A DNA stretch of 64,000 nucleotides from Paraphysoderma sedebokerense. Its lineage: Eukaryota > Blastocladiomycota > Physodermatomycetes > Physodermatales > Physodermataceae. The DNA lies in NCBI GenBank assembly GCA_025602915.1, contig JAHLJZ010000002.1:434001-498000 (forward strand), in the 5' to 3' direction. Below the pieces are notes generated by a model, which saw only the letters and a program-made list of their open reading frames with translations, was not told the DNA's origin and did no database searches. A program made the position numbers and the translations under genes. Within the stretch, counting starts at the first letter, position 1, and each line of letters starts with the position of its first letter. Shown here piece after piece: positions 11,101 to 23,241 of this stretch.

Positions 11101-11178
11101 TATTGACGGTTTACAAGTTCGCGATCGAGATCCGAAAATGCGGAGATTGAAGTGACTGTAGGAATGTATTGGTAACAT
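8152..11178 (-). CDS. Large intronless PPR-like mitochondrial protein
   Basis: A single uninterrupted frame of 1008 codons, striking in a region where nearly every other gene is split. The N terminus is rich in Ser, Arg and Thr with few acidic residues, like a mitochondrial presequence. The body is made of helical hairpins; two read like pentatricopeptide repeats: around DVRSFLILTKTFLKFGFRND (residues ~400-420) and around RPDTTTFNYLLFYALWHRKE (residues ~760-780). PPR proteins bind organellar RNA and act in its processing, stability or translation. I infer that role here from repeats and targeting only. The repeats are degenerate, as in other fungal PPR proteins, so no specific orthologue is named. 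It lies between the SNARE gene and cornichon, both on the same strand. Confidence 0.75.
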   Translation of the reverse strand: MLPIHSYSHFNLRIFGSRSRTCKPSISKYISIPTPTTSLYTQIRSKEINSIHLKPSQILSSLRIRRNSIHYRTRFHTLQRIAGTVGVPQNGLVQMVLGKLIDQEGRYMGGSGIECRRQYNTASMVQIKAWKNRSGSSVAVGSENTGKVRVKIKGNDDIAIVEEDMGGLNEIQVGENLRSVNINQDGSGSRYINRLLALSNPTADGGQVYSSKKLSTRSRILAATKDAPISNTLRLTLHNYTLRLESLLKFSYPPSKSLVNRNLSKAYQCFLKIQSKTNPTHFIHPATLRQLIIRYKAKPYSCHRDKKLFNLCRALLSYPNLIDKDFNYLLTASRELYRHPNQIELVQDIIRGMEEMSAALNTKTLNLALLSLSRAEKFESSLIYNLLKMANESGIELDVRSFLILTKTFLKFGFRNDAIECYEGLECRYLRHGFGMTNDQSAADTIPGPKDINDETKRKILISLVSLHNQLRSPHHFFRFLDDFVFPFHRTIPPEYLHVDPEFYALTINYLASQKSPLTASKFLLNLKQYKADANLFRPSTEPMYLPFLHSMVGTQIDIGQVAKTIDLLFEPPHIHSSADPSIPSQLIPLDSLSRPSLNLYSSLLRSHFTSLVHTLPAHRLHRLIDLVVFCPQISQKLDITTLTILSRKLCQSGFYNEVFRAADFVIGCRGDKERRNGNANMGIEPDTKYLNHLLGVYVYTPANTLANHTEQISWLSSVSASSENHQHISTELQPASSSLSASICPDQTFRAQTFSSAFSSRPLDFLDLFRHLNIRPDTTTFNYLLFYALWHRKENMSLQVWDLFEDWQVKWDGKSLWLLWRCLFVTGKWESIVKNWSNLYSEAESSFVTVRSKKGEATKGWKNVASGTKDNEGVGVVGFGCQSGKLGPQSTSSVFDNSSTLDYPNQVQSDSSSTLFWSSPLLPIPLSRQTLYILLYSLIRCRSLVSSSEPFDVEIPNSEQDETCSLLDFLNSLDTNTQHELLRGKSVKHIEEVVRKGKIGLLNWLIE

Positions 11179-11679
11179 ATTTCCATTTTCGCATTGACTG
11201 TTGAATCACTTCCAATGCATAACGACATGTAACATTAAAAATTCATCTTTATTACCGACATCAATCCCGATACAATGTGAAGATATTGTAACCAGTTCCA
11301 CAGTGGCTGTTGTCTGTAGGTCACGTGTTCGTTGTTCCTTAGCTACGTTTTAAATGAAGATGATAGATATCATACATTAATACAAAGAGAGAATACAGTA
11401 AAATGTGCAACCAATTTATTTCATTAACGATTTTGAATTTCGCAACTCCCTTCCAACGATTCCCTTTATTTTATTTATATTCATCATTCCCGGCTCTCTC
11501 GGTAATCTGAATTGATTGTACACGAGCCTTTGAATTATTCGTTAATCAGACCCAGAATCATCCTGAATGGGTGTTTTGAGAGAGATAAAAACGGTTAATG
11601 TTGCATTCGATGGGTTTGAAGGTCTCAAGGGTGTATACTGTATGAAGCAACAAATGTGCAAGACAAATTGACGGCAGAG
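11179..11679. other. Intergenic, PPR-like gene upstream region
   Basis: About 500 bp between the ATG of the PPR-like gene and the stop of cornichon, presumably the promoter of the former and 3' UTR of the latter. No coding segment or distinct repeat was seen. Confidence 0.45.
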
Positions 11680-12674
11680 CTACCGCCAAAGAAATACAAT
11701 TACGAACCTGTACAGATAATAAAAGAAACAAAGTAGGTAGAATCCTAATTTTATAAAACTTTCTCGCTTATGCAGTTGCAACGTCCGAAATATTTCGGTC
11801 GCATCATAGAGATGACGTTGCTTCGACACCCTAAACATCCAACAGAACTCGTGTTAGGGCAGATTCCAAACAGATTATGCGTAGAGACGAAAGGGAATCC
11901 TCGCAGTAGAATATAGAATAAACGTACTTGTCTACGTGATAACTAAGTAGCGGTAGATTCAGAAGGAGGGCTAACCAACTTCCGGACAGCAGAAAAACAA
12001 TAGTCAAAAATGCATGAGCTGCGTATTCCGGTAGTACGAACTGGATTGATTAATGTGCAATATTGTCGAGCGAGCCAGGATGAACCCAAACCATTGTGAG
12101 AAAAGAACGTGAGAGTAGAGGCAATTAGCAGGGTTTGACGACAGAATATAAAACTAGCACAAAAAAGGTATTCATGGCCACTAATAGTATTACCTGATTG
12201 AGTTTATTGCACAGATCGATAGGATTTATGTAATCGCATTCAAGATCTGAGAACATGATAATCTGTGGTTTCATAGAAGCGTATCGAAAAGTGACCGATA
12301 TTGCAATTTCGTGTTGAAAAGGGAGATATACCGTTGACAAAATAGTGAGAATTTAACATATGATAGAATCGGAGGGTAAAAAGTTAAGGAGGATATCATA
12401 GTTTTCGGTTGTCAAAGAGATTCTCAGTCATTATGTTTCGATGGCTGCTCATTAGCCTTTGAACTTTAACAAGGCAAACAAGGCTGCCGAAGCATGTTCA
12501 AGGAAAACCACAAGACATGGATCCCTTTTCTGCCATTTACATCCCAACAAATAAATAAGAGCAGTTGAAGAAAGGGTCCACATTTTACAAAAAGGATACG
12601 AAAAAGACCATAGCGAATAGCAGTAGGGCAGCCATGACAACGGCAAACAAGAAGAGGAGGGCTTCACCGGGCAT
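11680..12674 (-). CDS. ERV14: Cornichon / Erv14 family ER cargo receptor
   Basis: A small ER-to-Golgi cargo receptor that loads membrane proteins into COPII vesicles. Exons 12674-12600, 12262-12194, 12040-11928 and 11830-11680 give 136 residues, the family's usual size. Seen: N-terminal hydrophobic segment after [10 protein letters not shown], the signature [20 protein letters not shown], a second membrane segment with [17 protein letters not shown], then [10 protein letters not shown] and a last membrane segment [13 protein letters not shown] read through a possible donor after YLYR to a TAG at 11680-11682, because this gives a tail like that of other members. The gene is divergent from the mpaB-like gene with 644 bp between starts. 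Confidence 0.93.
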
Positions 12675-13318
12675 GATTTCGATGTGAAGACCGCTGAGGA
12701 TGATGGAGGTGTCTGTGGTAGTGTCTGCGGCAGAATATGGGGGATGTCTCTTCACAATCCTTGGGATGGATACAAAAGATACGCTAAAGATACGATTGAT
12801 GGAATGAACCCAAAACGTAGTCTGCGGGAGGGAAGTGTCCCAAACGCGGCCTTTGGAGCGAGCGACGGCATGTGTCATTTTAATATATCTTTATTAGGAC
12901 GACAATTATCATTTCGTAGTGTGGATAGTACTTTAATTTGCTAGGCTCTTAGTTGGATTTCCTGCTGCACTTTATGGTAATACTTTGGAGTAGGTGCTGC
13001 TTAAAATGACAGTCATCGCAAGCGCTCATTTGCTCCTGCAGAAGGACGCTTGTGATACGAGGGATGACGAGGACAATGACCATGACATGGCTTGGTTCTG
13101 ATGTAGCATCCGAGGAGGACAGATGGCGGGGATTGTATCTCGGGTGGATAAAGAGAAGAAAAGAGTGGCTTTCTGCTTACATCTTTGCATCTTGTCGTTG
13201 AAAATTGCATTCACTCCCTCGCTCATCGGCTCATCTGCTGCATCTACGAGAATACATTTATCATTCCTGGCATTCCTCATCTTGAGCACAAGGAAAATAC
13301 ACTCACAAGACCACTACC
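12675..13318. promoter_or_regulatory. Divergent promoter region, cornichon and mpaB-like genes
   Basis: This 644-bp stretch separates two oppositely oriented ATGs and must hold both promoters. Several open frames of 65-100 codons occur on both strands (for example 13026-13289 minus), but they overlap one another and match no family. No TATA box stands out. Confidence 0.4.
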
Positions 13319-14713
13319 ATGCAGTCCGCTCTCTCAAACATCCTCGCTCTCGCATCCGCCCTCCCTTCCCGCTTATTCAAAAAGTCGCCCCTCGTCTCCG
13401 TCCTCGCTCTCCTCTACATCGCCTGGGTCAGACGTAAACACAACCTCCATCGTCAAAAAGTGAAGGCGCTCGTAGATGCCGGCTTCCACTCCTACTCCCC
13501 CACAGTTCTTGACTTTGTCGAGCAAATCAATTCAATTTTGTACCCTCACTTGACAGAGTTCTCCTTACAGTTGGGATTCTTCAAGACCTATGTATGCTTT
13601 GATTTTCTTTTGCTATCCGCTCAGCCCCTTTATATTTCTTATCTCATCGGCTGATGGCATTAACTCTATGTCAACCCTTCCATTGACCTTGATAGTTTTG
13701 CTTGTATGCTCATATTCACATAATTAGACCATTCCGTCGATATCAAAACTTCTCGTCGCAACCGGTCAGTTCAAAAAAGACCCCCTCAAGCGGGTCGAGG
13801 ACACTGAGCTCATCATCCGTGAATTCACCGAAAGATCTCACTGCACCCCAAGGGGAAGTAAGGCTATCGAAAGGCTCAACGAAATTCATGGGCGATATGA
13901 CATCAAGAACGAAGATTATTTATACGTGCTTGGCATATTTATGTCCGAACCCGTAAGGTTCCAGAAATGGCTAGCCGATATCGAATTTGAAAAGGAACTC
14001 AAGATTGTATGCGTTTTAAACATTTCGCTGAGTTGTTGTTTTGCGCCTAATTGTTTTTGAACGTTTTCAATCACTCTAGGCTCAACATCTATATTGGAGC
14101 GAAATTGGTGGTAAAATGGGAATCAAGGATATTCCCAAGTCGTACGAAGAAATGGTGACATACATGAAGGTGAATATTTGTAGCCACAACTCTTCTCTAC
14201 GCTTCTATTTGATTAGTTTAGGCTCTCGAATTGGCCCTGAAAAGCGTCATACTTCATCGGCCGGCAATCTAACTGTTCCGTGCGTACTTCTAGGATTTCG
14301 AATCAAGGAACCAAACTTTCCATCCTGCCAATCAAAAAGTCACATACGATAACATCAACGGCGTCCTCAATAAGGTCCTTCCCTTTCCGTTCCTTCTAAC
14401 TCCATTATATCGAACCATCGTCCTTGCTTTCCTGTCGAAACGTGATTGTCAAGCATTAAATCATCCCTACCGTCCCATCCTTCGATTCTTCCTTTCATTG
14501 TTTGTCAAATCAACCAACAAATTGATAAAACTTCTGGTGCCGCCCCGAAGCGAGCCATTGAAGCGAACCCCTGTGTCGAATGTAGAGAACCAACCTGGAC
14601 TCTATATCCCTACTTATCATGTTTTGACGAGAATGTACGCAAAGGGATATAGAATTGAAGATTTGGGGCCTCAATTCGAATCCAAGTGCCCCATGGGTCA
14701 TAAAGCTGAATAA
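13319..14713 (+). CDS. mpaB/rubber-oxygenase-type (DUF2236) protein
   Basis: Exons 13319-13591, 13728-14006, 14080-14169 and 14294-14713 give 353 residues. An N-terminal hydrophobic anchor (PLVSVLALLYIAWV, residues ~25-38) fits an ER-bound protein. The catalytic-domain signature follows: RLNEIHGRYDIKNEDYLYVL with the conserved His, then FMSEPVRFQKW and SEIGGKMGIKDIPKSYEEM. The C terminus carries LFVKSTNKLIKLLVPPRSEP. Members include the fungal mpaB oxygenase of mycophenolic acid synthesis and bacterial latex-clearing oxygenases, where the His binds heme. The substrate here is unknown. I placed the last intron (14170-14293) so that DFESRNQTF follows YMK, which keeps the frame open to the stop. 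No biosynthetic cluster surrounds it. Confidence 0.85.
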
Positions 14714-15288
14714 GACTTAGTTCCAGGTCAATTGCGGGGAAATATTAGAGTGACTTAATGTTGTATATAACCCGGAGCCAGCGATTCAGGATGCCGTATG
14801 ATGACATATGTATTTAATAAGGATTGGTGAATACAATAGTTTTGAGAATTTAGCTCTCATATTTTTATTTATGATAAATTTACTCTTTGTTAAGCATGTA
14901 TCGGTTGAGTGAATATTTTTACACAATTTCCTTCATTACGCGTTCGAGGTCAACTGCACAAAGCAATTCAGTTTGCAAATCGTAACAAATTTCCTTCGCT
15001 ATTTTTGCCATCATTCCTGAATCTGAGCTATTCCTAATCTTTTAGTCTTCCTCTCGAATTCTTGACTGATATACTGAATTTGGGTAAACGTCAGTGTTAA
15101 TGGAGGGTGTTCAAGGTACTACCGGAATAGGTGTTGTTAGGGGTTTGTATACTTTAATTTCATTTATATTCACTTAATACTTTCCATTTAATCTATAGTA
15201 GATGGAAGTTTGCCTCAGACATATCAGAATCATTTCCTTCATCATTTCCAACTAACCTAATCCTGAACCTTTTTTTCCTTAACTATAC
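14714..15288. other. Intergenic
   Basis: About 575 bp after the mpaB-like gene, AT-rich. I see no coding segment, RNA gene or repeat in it. Confidence 0.45.
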
Positions 15289-16306
15289 ATGCTTCCACAC
15301 TATCTCCTGCCATTGCGCGCACTCCAAACCACACAAACATCAGACACAACACCATACCCTGCAACATCAACGTCAGCAATACATACCAAATCATGTGTTA
15401 ATGTCAACCCATTGGACCGTACTACACCAAAATGGCCAAGAGTAACGAATAATAGTAGAAACGTGAGTAGCGAAGTCATGAAGTTTGGACATAATTTGGG
15501 GTATAAGTATGGTATGTTTAAATGGCATTTCAAGTCTTTTCTCATACTCGTAGGAAAGACATTGTGAATTCGAGTACATTTTTAGACATGCGATGTGCTG
15601 CTGGACGGGTGATACAATATGTCATTATGGGTGACTTATAATTCTTTGGTTTCTCAATCGATAAAGATTTAGATCGATACAAAACGGATGCGGCCGAAGA
15701 AGAAAAACGAATGAGACAAGAAAAAAAAGAGAAAGATATGGCAAAGTGGAATGCGAAACGGTAACTTGAATTGCACGACATGTCCTCATGAAATTGACTT
15801 AGATAATAACTGATTTTGCACTTGATAACAGAGAAAAACTGGAAGCCCTCGAGAAAAAGAGATGGGAAGAAACAGCCAAGAAATATGTCACGGAACAAAA
15901 GTTACATTTAAAACGACAAAAAACATCACGATCAGGAGCAAGCAGGTTGATTTTTATTCTTCCTATTCAACGGTAAATTCCAGGGATTCACCAACATTCT
16001 GATTGAACCCTGTTGTAGTGTCGGTTATAACCTGATCACGAGTGAATATTGCAAAACATCCGAAGGCCAAAAACAAAAAATGGTGGACGACGAGGCTAAA
16101 GTAATTATCCTTGACTTTTACAGTATTCCTCCGTATTTTCATTACGTTCTCAACGTTATAATGATACATGTATTTTGCGCCGAAATTGTAGGCAAAAGTG
16201 TTACAACGAGCGCAAAAATTATACGCAAAAAATAATACTTTTAACCCGCTTTCAGGAAAAGATGTGACGAAAGATGAATATATAACTTTCTTTTCGCATT
16301 GATGGT
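15289..16306 (+). CDS. Possible small gene, Glu/Lys-rich helical protein
   Basis: A tentative multi-exon gene. A first exon could run 15289-15462 (MLPHYLLPLRAL start, GTGAGT donor). The best coding signal is the pair of segments around 15666-15762 and 15831-15945. They join in phase to give a strongly helical stretch (KRMRQEKKEKDMAKWNAKR then EKLEALEKKRWEETAKKY). A terminal exon may end at TGA 16304-16306. Candidate GT and AG sites exist, but I cannot connect all pieces convincingly, and no family is recognised. An antisense frame of 118 codons (15542-15898) covers the same ground and is probably a shadow. Treat the borders as guesses. Confidence 0.25.
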
Positions 16307-16484
16307 GTTCTGTGTAAATAAAGGTAGTTTTATGCCTTCGATAGATAAGGAGATTTTAGGAATTTGCATGTCGTATTGATCATGGGAATGAAATGTGCGG
16401 GGAAAGAATTTCAGAATATTAGGTTGACTTATTTATAGATAAAACGTTTTTATTGTTCTATTTCTTAGATCAAAGCTCACAATC

Positions 16485-19400
16485 CTACAGTTTTAACTTG
16501 TTAATCTCTTCCGCTTTAAAATCAACCCTTGATATCATTGAAAATAGATGAAGAATTGTTAGAATTATACTATCGAAATATAGCGTCAAGAGAGCAAAAA
16601 CCCAAATGATTACCGTAGCCCTAATATCCTCTTAACTTCCGAACTTGATAATCTCCAATTCACGTTTGAACTGGCTCCCCAATACTCGAAAATTTCGTCC
16701 ACCTGTTTCGATCGACAGCAACGTCAGTGAAAAATGATAAGAGAAGAGAAGCAACTATGACATACCGTTTCTAAATTCAACACCAACGCTAGTTGACTTA
16801 ATCTAGTGAATTTTTCTTTTAAAGTGTGCGACCATTCTAATTGAATACTGTAATTTGATAACATCGAATTATTTTCAAATTTCGAGTTTAAATCCTCTTG
16901 ACGAGAAGTGAAGAATTGAGATAATGATCGAATATCTTTGTCAAGTTGAAGCGCTCCCAACTGGTTGACGAGAAGCGATGGAAGGGAAGCATAGTAACGG
17001 TGTTAGATTCGCATCACTCAGAGTTACTCTAACAAAGACAAAAGTTGCCGACAGACAGAGGAAACCGAGGATAAGCCGTACCATATTGAATTTAGTCTGT
17101 AGAATATATTTTTCCCATTCGTGAACAGTAAATTCGACAGCGTTGATCAAAATTTGACTGTAATTTCGGGTAGTTAAGGATTTCTTAAAAATAAATGTAA
17201 GCCGAGGTCATGACAATCAACTGCCAGCCACACAATAATCGCAGGTATAGTACCTTATAGAATCCCATCACTCTGTCAAATCCGTGAATCCATCGTTGAT
17301 TTTTCCCGACAAAAATTTGATTTACTTCCATTTCAGTGTACTCTGTTTCAGTCAAGATATAACGACTCTGAACTTGATTCGATGAGGTTGTGATAATATC
17401 TTTGAACGCTTCACGAAGGAGAGGAGCGAGTTTTGACTTTATGTTGGTGGAGAATAATGATTCTAATTGAGTCTAGCGAAGGAGGAGATATGGTTAATAT
17501 GGAGCTCAAATTTAAGTTTTACAATTAGCATCCCAACCTTGAGAAGAGATCTGAAAGTTTTTTCCATATCGGTAATTGATGTGAGGCAACTTTGAATTTT
17601 GTCTCGATTCTTGGCGATGCTTGCCGTTTCCGGGGTCTCGGATAATGATTCTTCTGTCTGTATGGTCGATAGCTGGAAAGTCTCTGAAGCAACGTTATCA
17701 ATGTCTTGCGACATCCGAGGGAGATAACTGCAGCTCATGTCGATATCATTCAAATAGACCTATCAGAGGAAAGGAAACCATGCAAATAAGAACCGGTAGG
17801 ATTAATATTAAGATGCGAGGCCAAGACCTACCAGATGTCGGAGTCTTTGCGCTGCCACCTCTTTGTCTGTGGATACACTGATACCCATTCCAATTCCCAC
17901 ATCAACATTCACACCCATCTTTCCACTCAAACTAGCGGCTTCATTAGCACGACTTTGCAAAGCCATCATATAATTTTCTTCAATGATACTGGCGTATACA
18001 TTGATCATTGCGCACACAGTGTCAATGTCGCTCGTAGATATTGATCGAGTGTAGCATTTTTTAAGGATGAAAAAGACGTCGTCCACACAGGACGAAATTT
18101 GATTGTCTGGGTCATGCTCATCGATAGCCATTGCCTTTCAAATAACATTAGAGTTATTATAAAGCATTGAAATACATTCATTGTCAGAATACATACCTTT
18201 TCAATAGATCTTTTCAAGAAATCCTCTTCAAGGGCGATGTAAGATGACATGAGTTGCTGCATTAGTTGGTCGAATACACCGGTGATTGCTAATCCGTCTC
18301 GTCCCAGAGACTTATTTGACTCTAAATCTTCCAGGAACGGCTTATTGAATTTGTTTGGATCTTGCGATCGCAGAGTCTTTACTTCATCCTACAACAAGGA
18401 TTAATGTACGCATTCGCAACAAATTACATAGTCATTATACGTACCAACGAACGAGAATGAATAAATCTACTGTAAAGCTGATATCTCTGGCTAGTTAATG
18501 CCAATTCAGTCAAAATTATATCCAAATCACGGACATCGGATGTATTATCTGTCGACGATAAACGAGCATGTCCCGGGTCGGTGGATCTTTTTCCTTTCTT
18601 TGGAATCTCGCTGACCTATACATGAACAGACCTTAGAATACTGCAGAATACTGCAAGCAACGGGGAACCCGATGAAATGGTGAACATACCCGTCGCTGAA
18701 ACTGTCGCTTTTCCATCCATGAGTCAATAATGATTTGCGCTTGGACTTCGGCTTCACGATGTAGTCGTTGAATAAGTCTGATAGTGCTGCCAGGTCCGTA
18801 ATGGCTTTCAATGATGGGACTTTGGTTGTCAATCAGCGAGGCAATGTTCTCAAATAGTCGAGTTAAAAGGCCAATATGAAAAGAGTGTTCTTCGTGACGA
18901 TGTCAGACACATATTAAGTATCAAGAACAATATATGGAAGAGGATACCTTGTTGAGCGGCCAGCTTAATTGCATCTTGACATTTGCGTGACAAAAGGGCA
19001 CACACATAATTCGAATACTTGGATAAGCCTAATTCGATTTCACCCACCAAGGGAAATAACTTGAAATACTTCAAAATATCCGCTTCTCGACCATTATCCA
19101 CCGCACTTTGAAATTCCTGCAATACTATTTCTCTCATCGAGTTTTTGGCTTCTTCCATCACAGTGAGAGCATTCGAACTTGTGGATGCGAACTTGCTTGT
19201 TTCACTTGATGGGAGCAAGGTAGGAGAAATAACAATCTCATCCAGACTGAATGATATTGATGAAGAACCCTCATAACTTAAATATCGATGTATGAATGTA
19301 GCAGCGGACTCGTAGTTTTTCTCACTCATTGCTTTCTGCACCCCCGCGATGCAAGCCTATAATTGACACGGCGTTAAAGTTAACGGAATAAAGGAAAACA

Positions 19401-19972
19401 TAATGTAGTATTTATCATTCCAAAGTTACCTTAAGTTCTTGTATTACTTCCACTCGTTTAATTGCTGCTTGTATTTTATTCTACCAAATTGAACCTCGCT
19501 TAGCCTTCTGCACGATGCCTGATGAAAACAAAAGTAGTAAACAGACTAGAACTTGTCATACCTGCTCATGATCTAGATTCCTTATTGTACCACTAATCTT
19601 TTCTGCTAAATCGGCGGCATCTGTGATAATATTTGAGAGGTCTATTGTTTTGCGCTGTATCAAAGTAAACTCCGGTCTGTACCAGAAAATAGATTAGAAT
19701 TTGTGATTCTTATGTTGAAAGCAGAAAGCGTATCTTATCCTTGCAATGTCTGTGTTGCAAACTTACTTCAGTATTTCCAGATCCCTCAATTTCTTATTTA
19801 TTAATGTTCTTCGATTGAGAATTGCATCGAGCTCTTCGTCGACAATGGACTCTTCTCGATTTAACAGTTCGAGTTGATTTTGAATCTCGGTGATATTTGT
19901 CAGTTGCTTGATACCATCAATGGACAAGGAAGATGCAACTGAATCAGCTACATCATTTTTATGTGAGAGCAT
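16485..19972 (-). CDS. COG4: Conserved oligomeric Golgi complex subunit 4
   Basis: A subunit of the COG tethering complex, which guides retrograde vesicles within the Golgi. The gene is cut into about a dozen exons by short introns. The N terminus (exon 19972-19767) has the coiled-coil LTNITEIQNQLELLNREES and continues across an intron with PEFTLIQRKTIDL and IISDAADLAEKI-type sequence. The exon around 19341-18950 carries KYFKLFPLVGEIELGLSKYS, a COG4 hallmark. The C-terminal exons carry GALQLDKDIRSLSQFF, FTRLSQLALVLNLE, IFEYWGAS, then RLSSSEVKRILGLR and the terminal VDFKAEEINKLKL before the stop at 16485-16487. Order and ends match the family throughout. KAP3 ends only 121 bp upstream on the same strand. 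Confidence 0.92.
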
Positions 19973-20093
19973 CGCTACTATTGTTGATTACCGATTCCAG
20001 GAAACCATGGCTCATTCAGAATAATATGTATTAAGAACAGCTATTCACGCGAGCGTTACTTTAAGGACCCGGCTGTCAAACACAAGGACTAAT

Positions 20094-23000
20094 CTACAAT
20101 GCAAATTGGTGATATCGCTTTTCATAGACCCCTTCGCTTTCGCTATCACTAGTATCATAAACACTTTTAACTCCATCTACACCGACCGACATTTTATTCT
20201 GATCATAATCGGTAACTTTCGCAATGAAATTAACCCACTCCGCATTGTGCCAATGAAACTTGCCTTCCAACATTTTTTGTGACCAAATTTCAGACGCATC
20301 CTAAAGAATGTAGTCAGCACAGGGATACATAATCTGTGTGGTTGAGGAAGTGTCTTACCGCAATGATATCGAGGCAACAATCACATAATTTGCGGATTTC
20401 GACATTCCGATCGTACAACAAATCTATAAGATACGTAACAATCTCTGAATTTAACTTTTAAGGAATAAACGGGTTCCAATTTGAGGAAGTACGTAGATAA
20501 GAGATAATTCCAAAGGATACGACTTTGATCCAAAAGCAAATCTTGGGTAGGTTTGTGTAACAGGAGCTGATAAATCACATAGAGAATCTGAGCAATAAAC
20601 TCATCATCATCCTCTTTAACTGGATAATAAAATCGTTAGGTGACGGCTGCATTCAATTTGTAGGAATGGTACGTACGAGTCATTAATTCAATTAATGGCT
20701 GTAAGATATTACACTTGACAAACATCGAGCAAACATTCTCGTCTTCGGCAAAGGTACCGCAAACCATAACGCACTCCAATACTAAATCATCTTCAATCGC
20801 TTCGCCCGATCGTACACTTCTGGCTCCACCTATTGGGCGGTCTATGACATCCGCGAATATTCGGTCTATAAATTCAAAAATCTGATATGATTCGGCCAAT
20901 CGTGCATAATCGAAATCTGGTATTTTCAAGGATGATAAAATGCCGAGTATTTCAACCGTAATTTCAACTGATTCAAACGTTAAGAATAAGCGCATTAGGT
21001 CATCCAAGAATTCCTATGTTTGTTGGATTAATGACACTGGACTGCCTGTGTTATCACATGAGAATGGGACTGCTTGCTGGTGATACTAACCAAAAATAAC
21101 AATTTGAGTTGACCTTCGTGTGTCGCAATTGTCTTGAGAATCTTCAACAATAAACTGTCTCTGTGCTTTAAAGCGCGCTTCATCAGAAACTTGAATCCCA
21201 TGTCATCGCACAGAACTTCCGCATTATGCACATTCGTACACAAGTTAACTGCCAACGCAGCGAGCTCCTTGCTGACTTTTTCATTCCTATCCTCCAGTAA
21301 CATTTTCAGTACCTAAATATTCAATTAGGAAACCTCCTGTCGATTCTTAATATGAAAGTCAACGAATATAATAACCAGCGGAATTGCATCGGTATAGCTA
21401 AACATCGCTTTCGTCCTGTCATCTACGCTAAGGTTATAGAGCAGGGACAATAACTCAAGACAAATACATTTGTCGTCCTGCAGTGAGTCAATTAACTTTG
21501 TCGCGAGGCCTGATTTAACCATATGCCCCCTAAAATCCGCGTCGTGCGATAGATTCAGCAATAAACCCAAAGTTGTCTTGTAAAGTTCCTGCGTTTAAAT
21601 AGAATTTAGAAGAAAACAACGAGAACCAGTATTGAAGTGTTCCCTTACATCGCGACTGGGATTGATATATCGAGAAAGCGACGACATCACCTGGGCTACA
21701 TTCTAGACAAACTAATCAGTATACTCTCTGAAAGCCTCAAAATAGAGCATACTAACGTTAAGTATCGCGTTCTTGTTTTCGCTGAAAACGCTCAGCTTCT
21801 TCATGAACTTTGTCGCTAGTAAACCCAGTTCATAATTATCTCTATCTAACAAAGCTATTAGATGGTTCACTATATCTCTTTTCACCATTTTAATCTCAAT
21901 TGACAGATCATCAGCTAAGTTCAATAACAGATGAACCGTGCCTATGTAAAAACACATAAAACAGCAAAGTTAATGAAGATTAAACATTAAGAATGACAAG
22001 AATAACATACCGAGAAGGAGCTGATCCTGCTTCGCGACTACCATTCTCAATTTTCGTATTTCGTACTCGGCTTCCTTCGTCGCTATTGCAAACGCAAATC
22101 AGCTGGCGTTATCATAAGTCGGTTACTTCAAACATTACTTTTGTCGGCAACCTTTAGCTCTTCCTCCTTTAGCAATTGTGTTCGTGAAGACTCCTGCTCC
22201 AAAATTTTGAAGCACATATCACCCACTTTATTAGAGGTAATAAATGGATGGAATTGCGAAAAATTTGACAAGCAAAAGTATATGTAAATGATGTTTGTCG
22301 TCAGTTCAATCGAACGTTTGGCGTCTTCTCTAAGAACTCTAGAGAGTGCCGAAAGGAGTGACTCTAGAGATAAGACATCGTTACACATATGGTTTTCCTG
22401 TTGCGGTGGTGGCCAACAGCGGCTGCGAACATCCTTTGCATACCATTCTGTGCCAACACTTCCAAATTTCGGAGTTCTCGCGTTAACTGAAGAATTAAAC
22501 CGGTACACCGAAGTTTGTTTGCTGTGTCTTCATACAACAACTCAATATATGTATCTAACTTGTCAAGTGAAGCAATTTCGTCCTGAATAGAATAGTGTCA
22601 GCTATCATGAAAGGGATGTCGATGTTCCTAATACCGTGTGAAAATTTCTACATTACAGTGATGAAGGAAGACTTCTGCACATCGAGTTCCCATTTTCCTT
22701 GATTCTTTAGTGATTGCTTCCGAGGAGACGATGCAGCTTTTATATTGTACTTAGTTGCCTAGCTACTGAGGACGTGGAGGAGACGAGTAAAATCACCTTG
22801 ACTCTGCCGCTGTAGCAGACGATACAGCAATTTTTCGATTTTTGGGGGTGAATCGGAAATCTGGTATTTTTCAATCAAATCTTGAGCCAGGACCATCAGG
22901 TCCGAATTTTCATGTAGCGGGACATTAATGCTATAAGGACGTACAAAAGTTCAATGTCAATCATCTCATGTCAAATGTAACCGACATTCAGACGAATCGT

Positions 23001-23241
23001 CATGACAGTACACTTTTTGCATTCCTCTAATATCCCCTTTTACGAAATTTCCGTCATTACTCATATAATTAGATTGTGCCGTATAATCTAAGATTAGCGC
23101 ACATTCCGAAGGATGTATATCGACATTGCACATCCTCCTGTAAGATCGTAATTTAGGATGTAGTTTTCTTGTACTGAGTAGATACTGGGGTGCAAAAATA
23201 CCTTCTTAGGTCTGTAGAGTTAGCAACATCGAAAGCGTTCA
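20094..23241 (-). CDS. KAP3: Kinesin-associated protein 3 (KAP3)
   Basis: The non-motor subunit of heterotrimeric kinesin-II, which drives anterograde intraflagellar transport. The first exon is short (MNAFDVANSTDLR). The next has CNVDIHPSECALILDYTAQS, matching the KAP N-terminal domain. Armadillo repeats follow: LDTYIELLYEDTANKLR, LSALSRVLREDAKRSIEL, NIIYIYFCLSNFSQFH, VHLLLNLADDLSIEIKMVKR, LDRDNYELGLLATKFMKKLS and LSLLYNLSVDDRTKAMF. The C terminus has GKFHWHNAEWVNFI and an acidic tail to the TAG at 20094-20096. More than ten short introns. Fungi that lost the flagellum lack this gene, so it is the best taxonomic marker in the window. Its start faces that of the release-factor gene across 80 bp. 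Confidence 0.92.

Noticed and set aside
15542-15898. 118-codon minus-strand frame, Phe/Ser-rich
   Set aside because: It is antisense to Lys/Glu-rich codons, which always give Phe/Ser-rich shadows; no other support.
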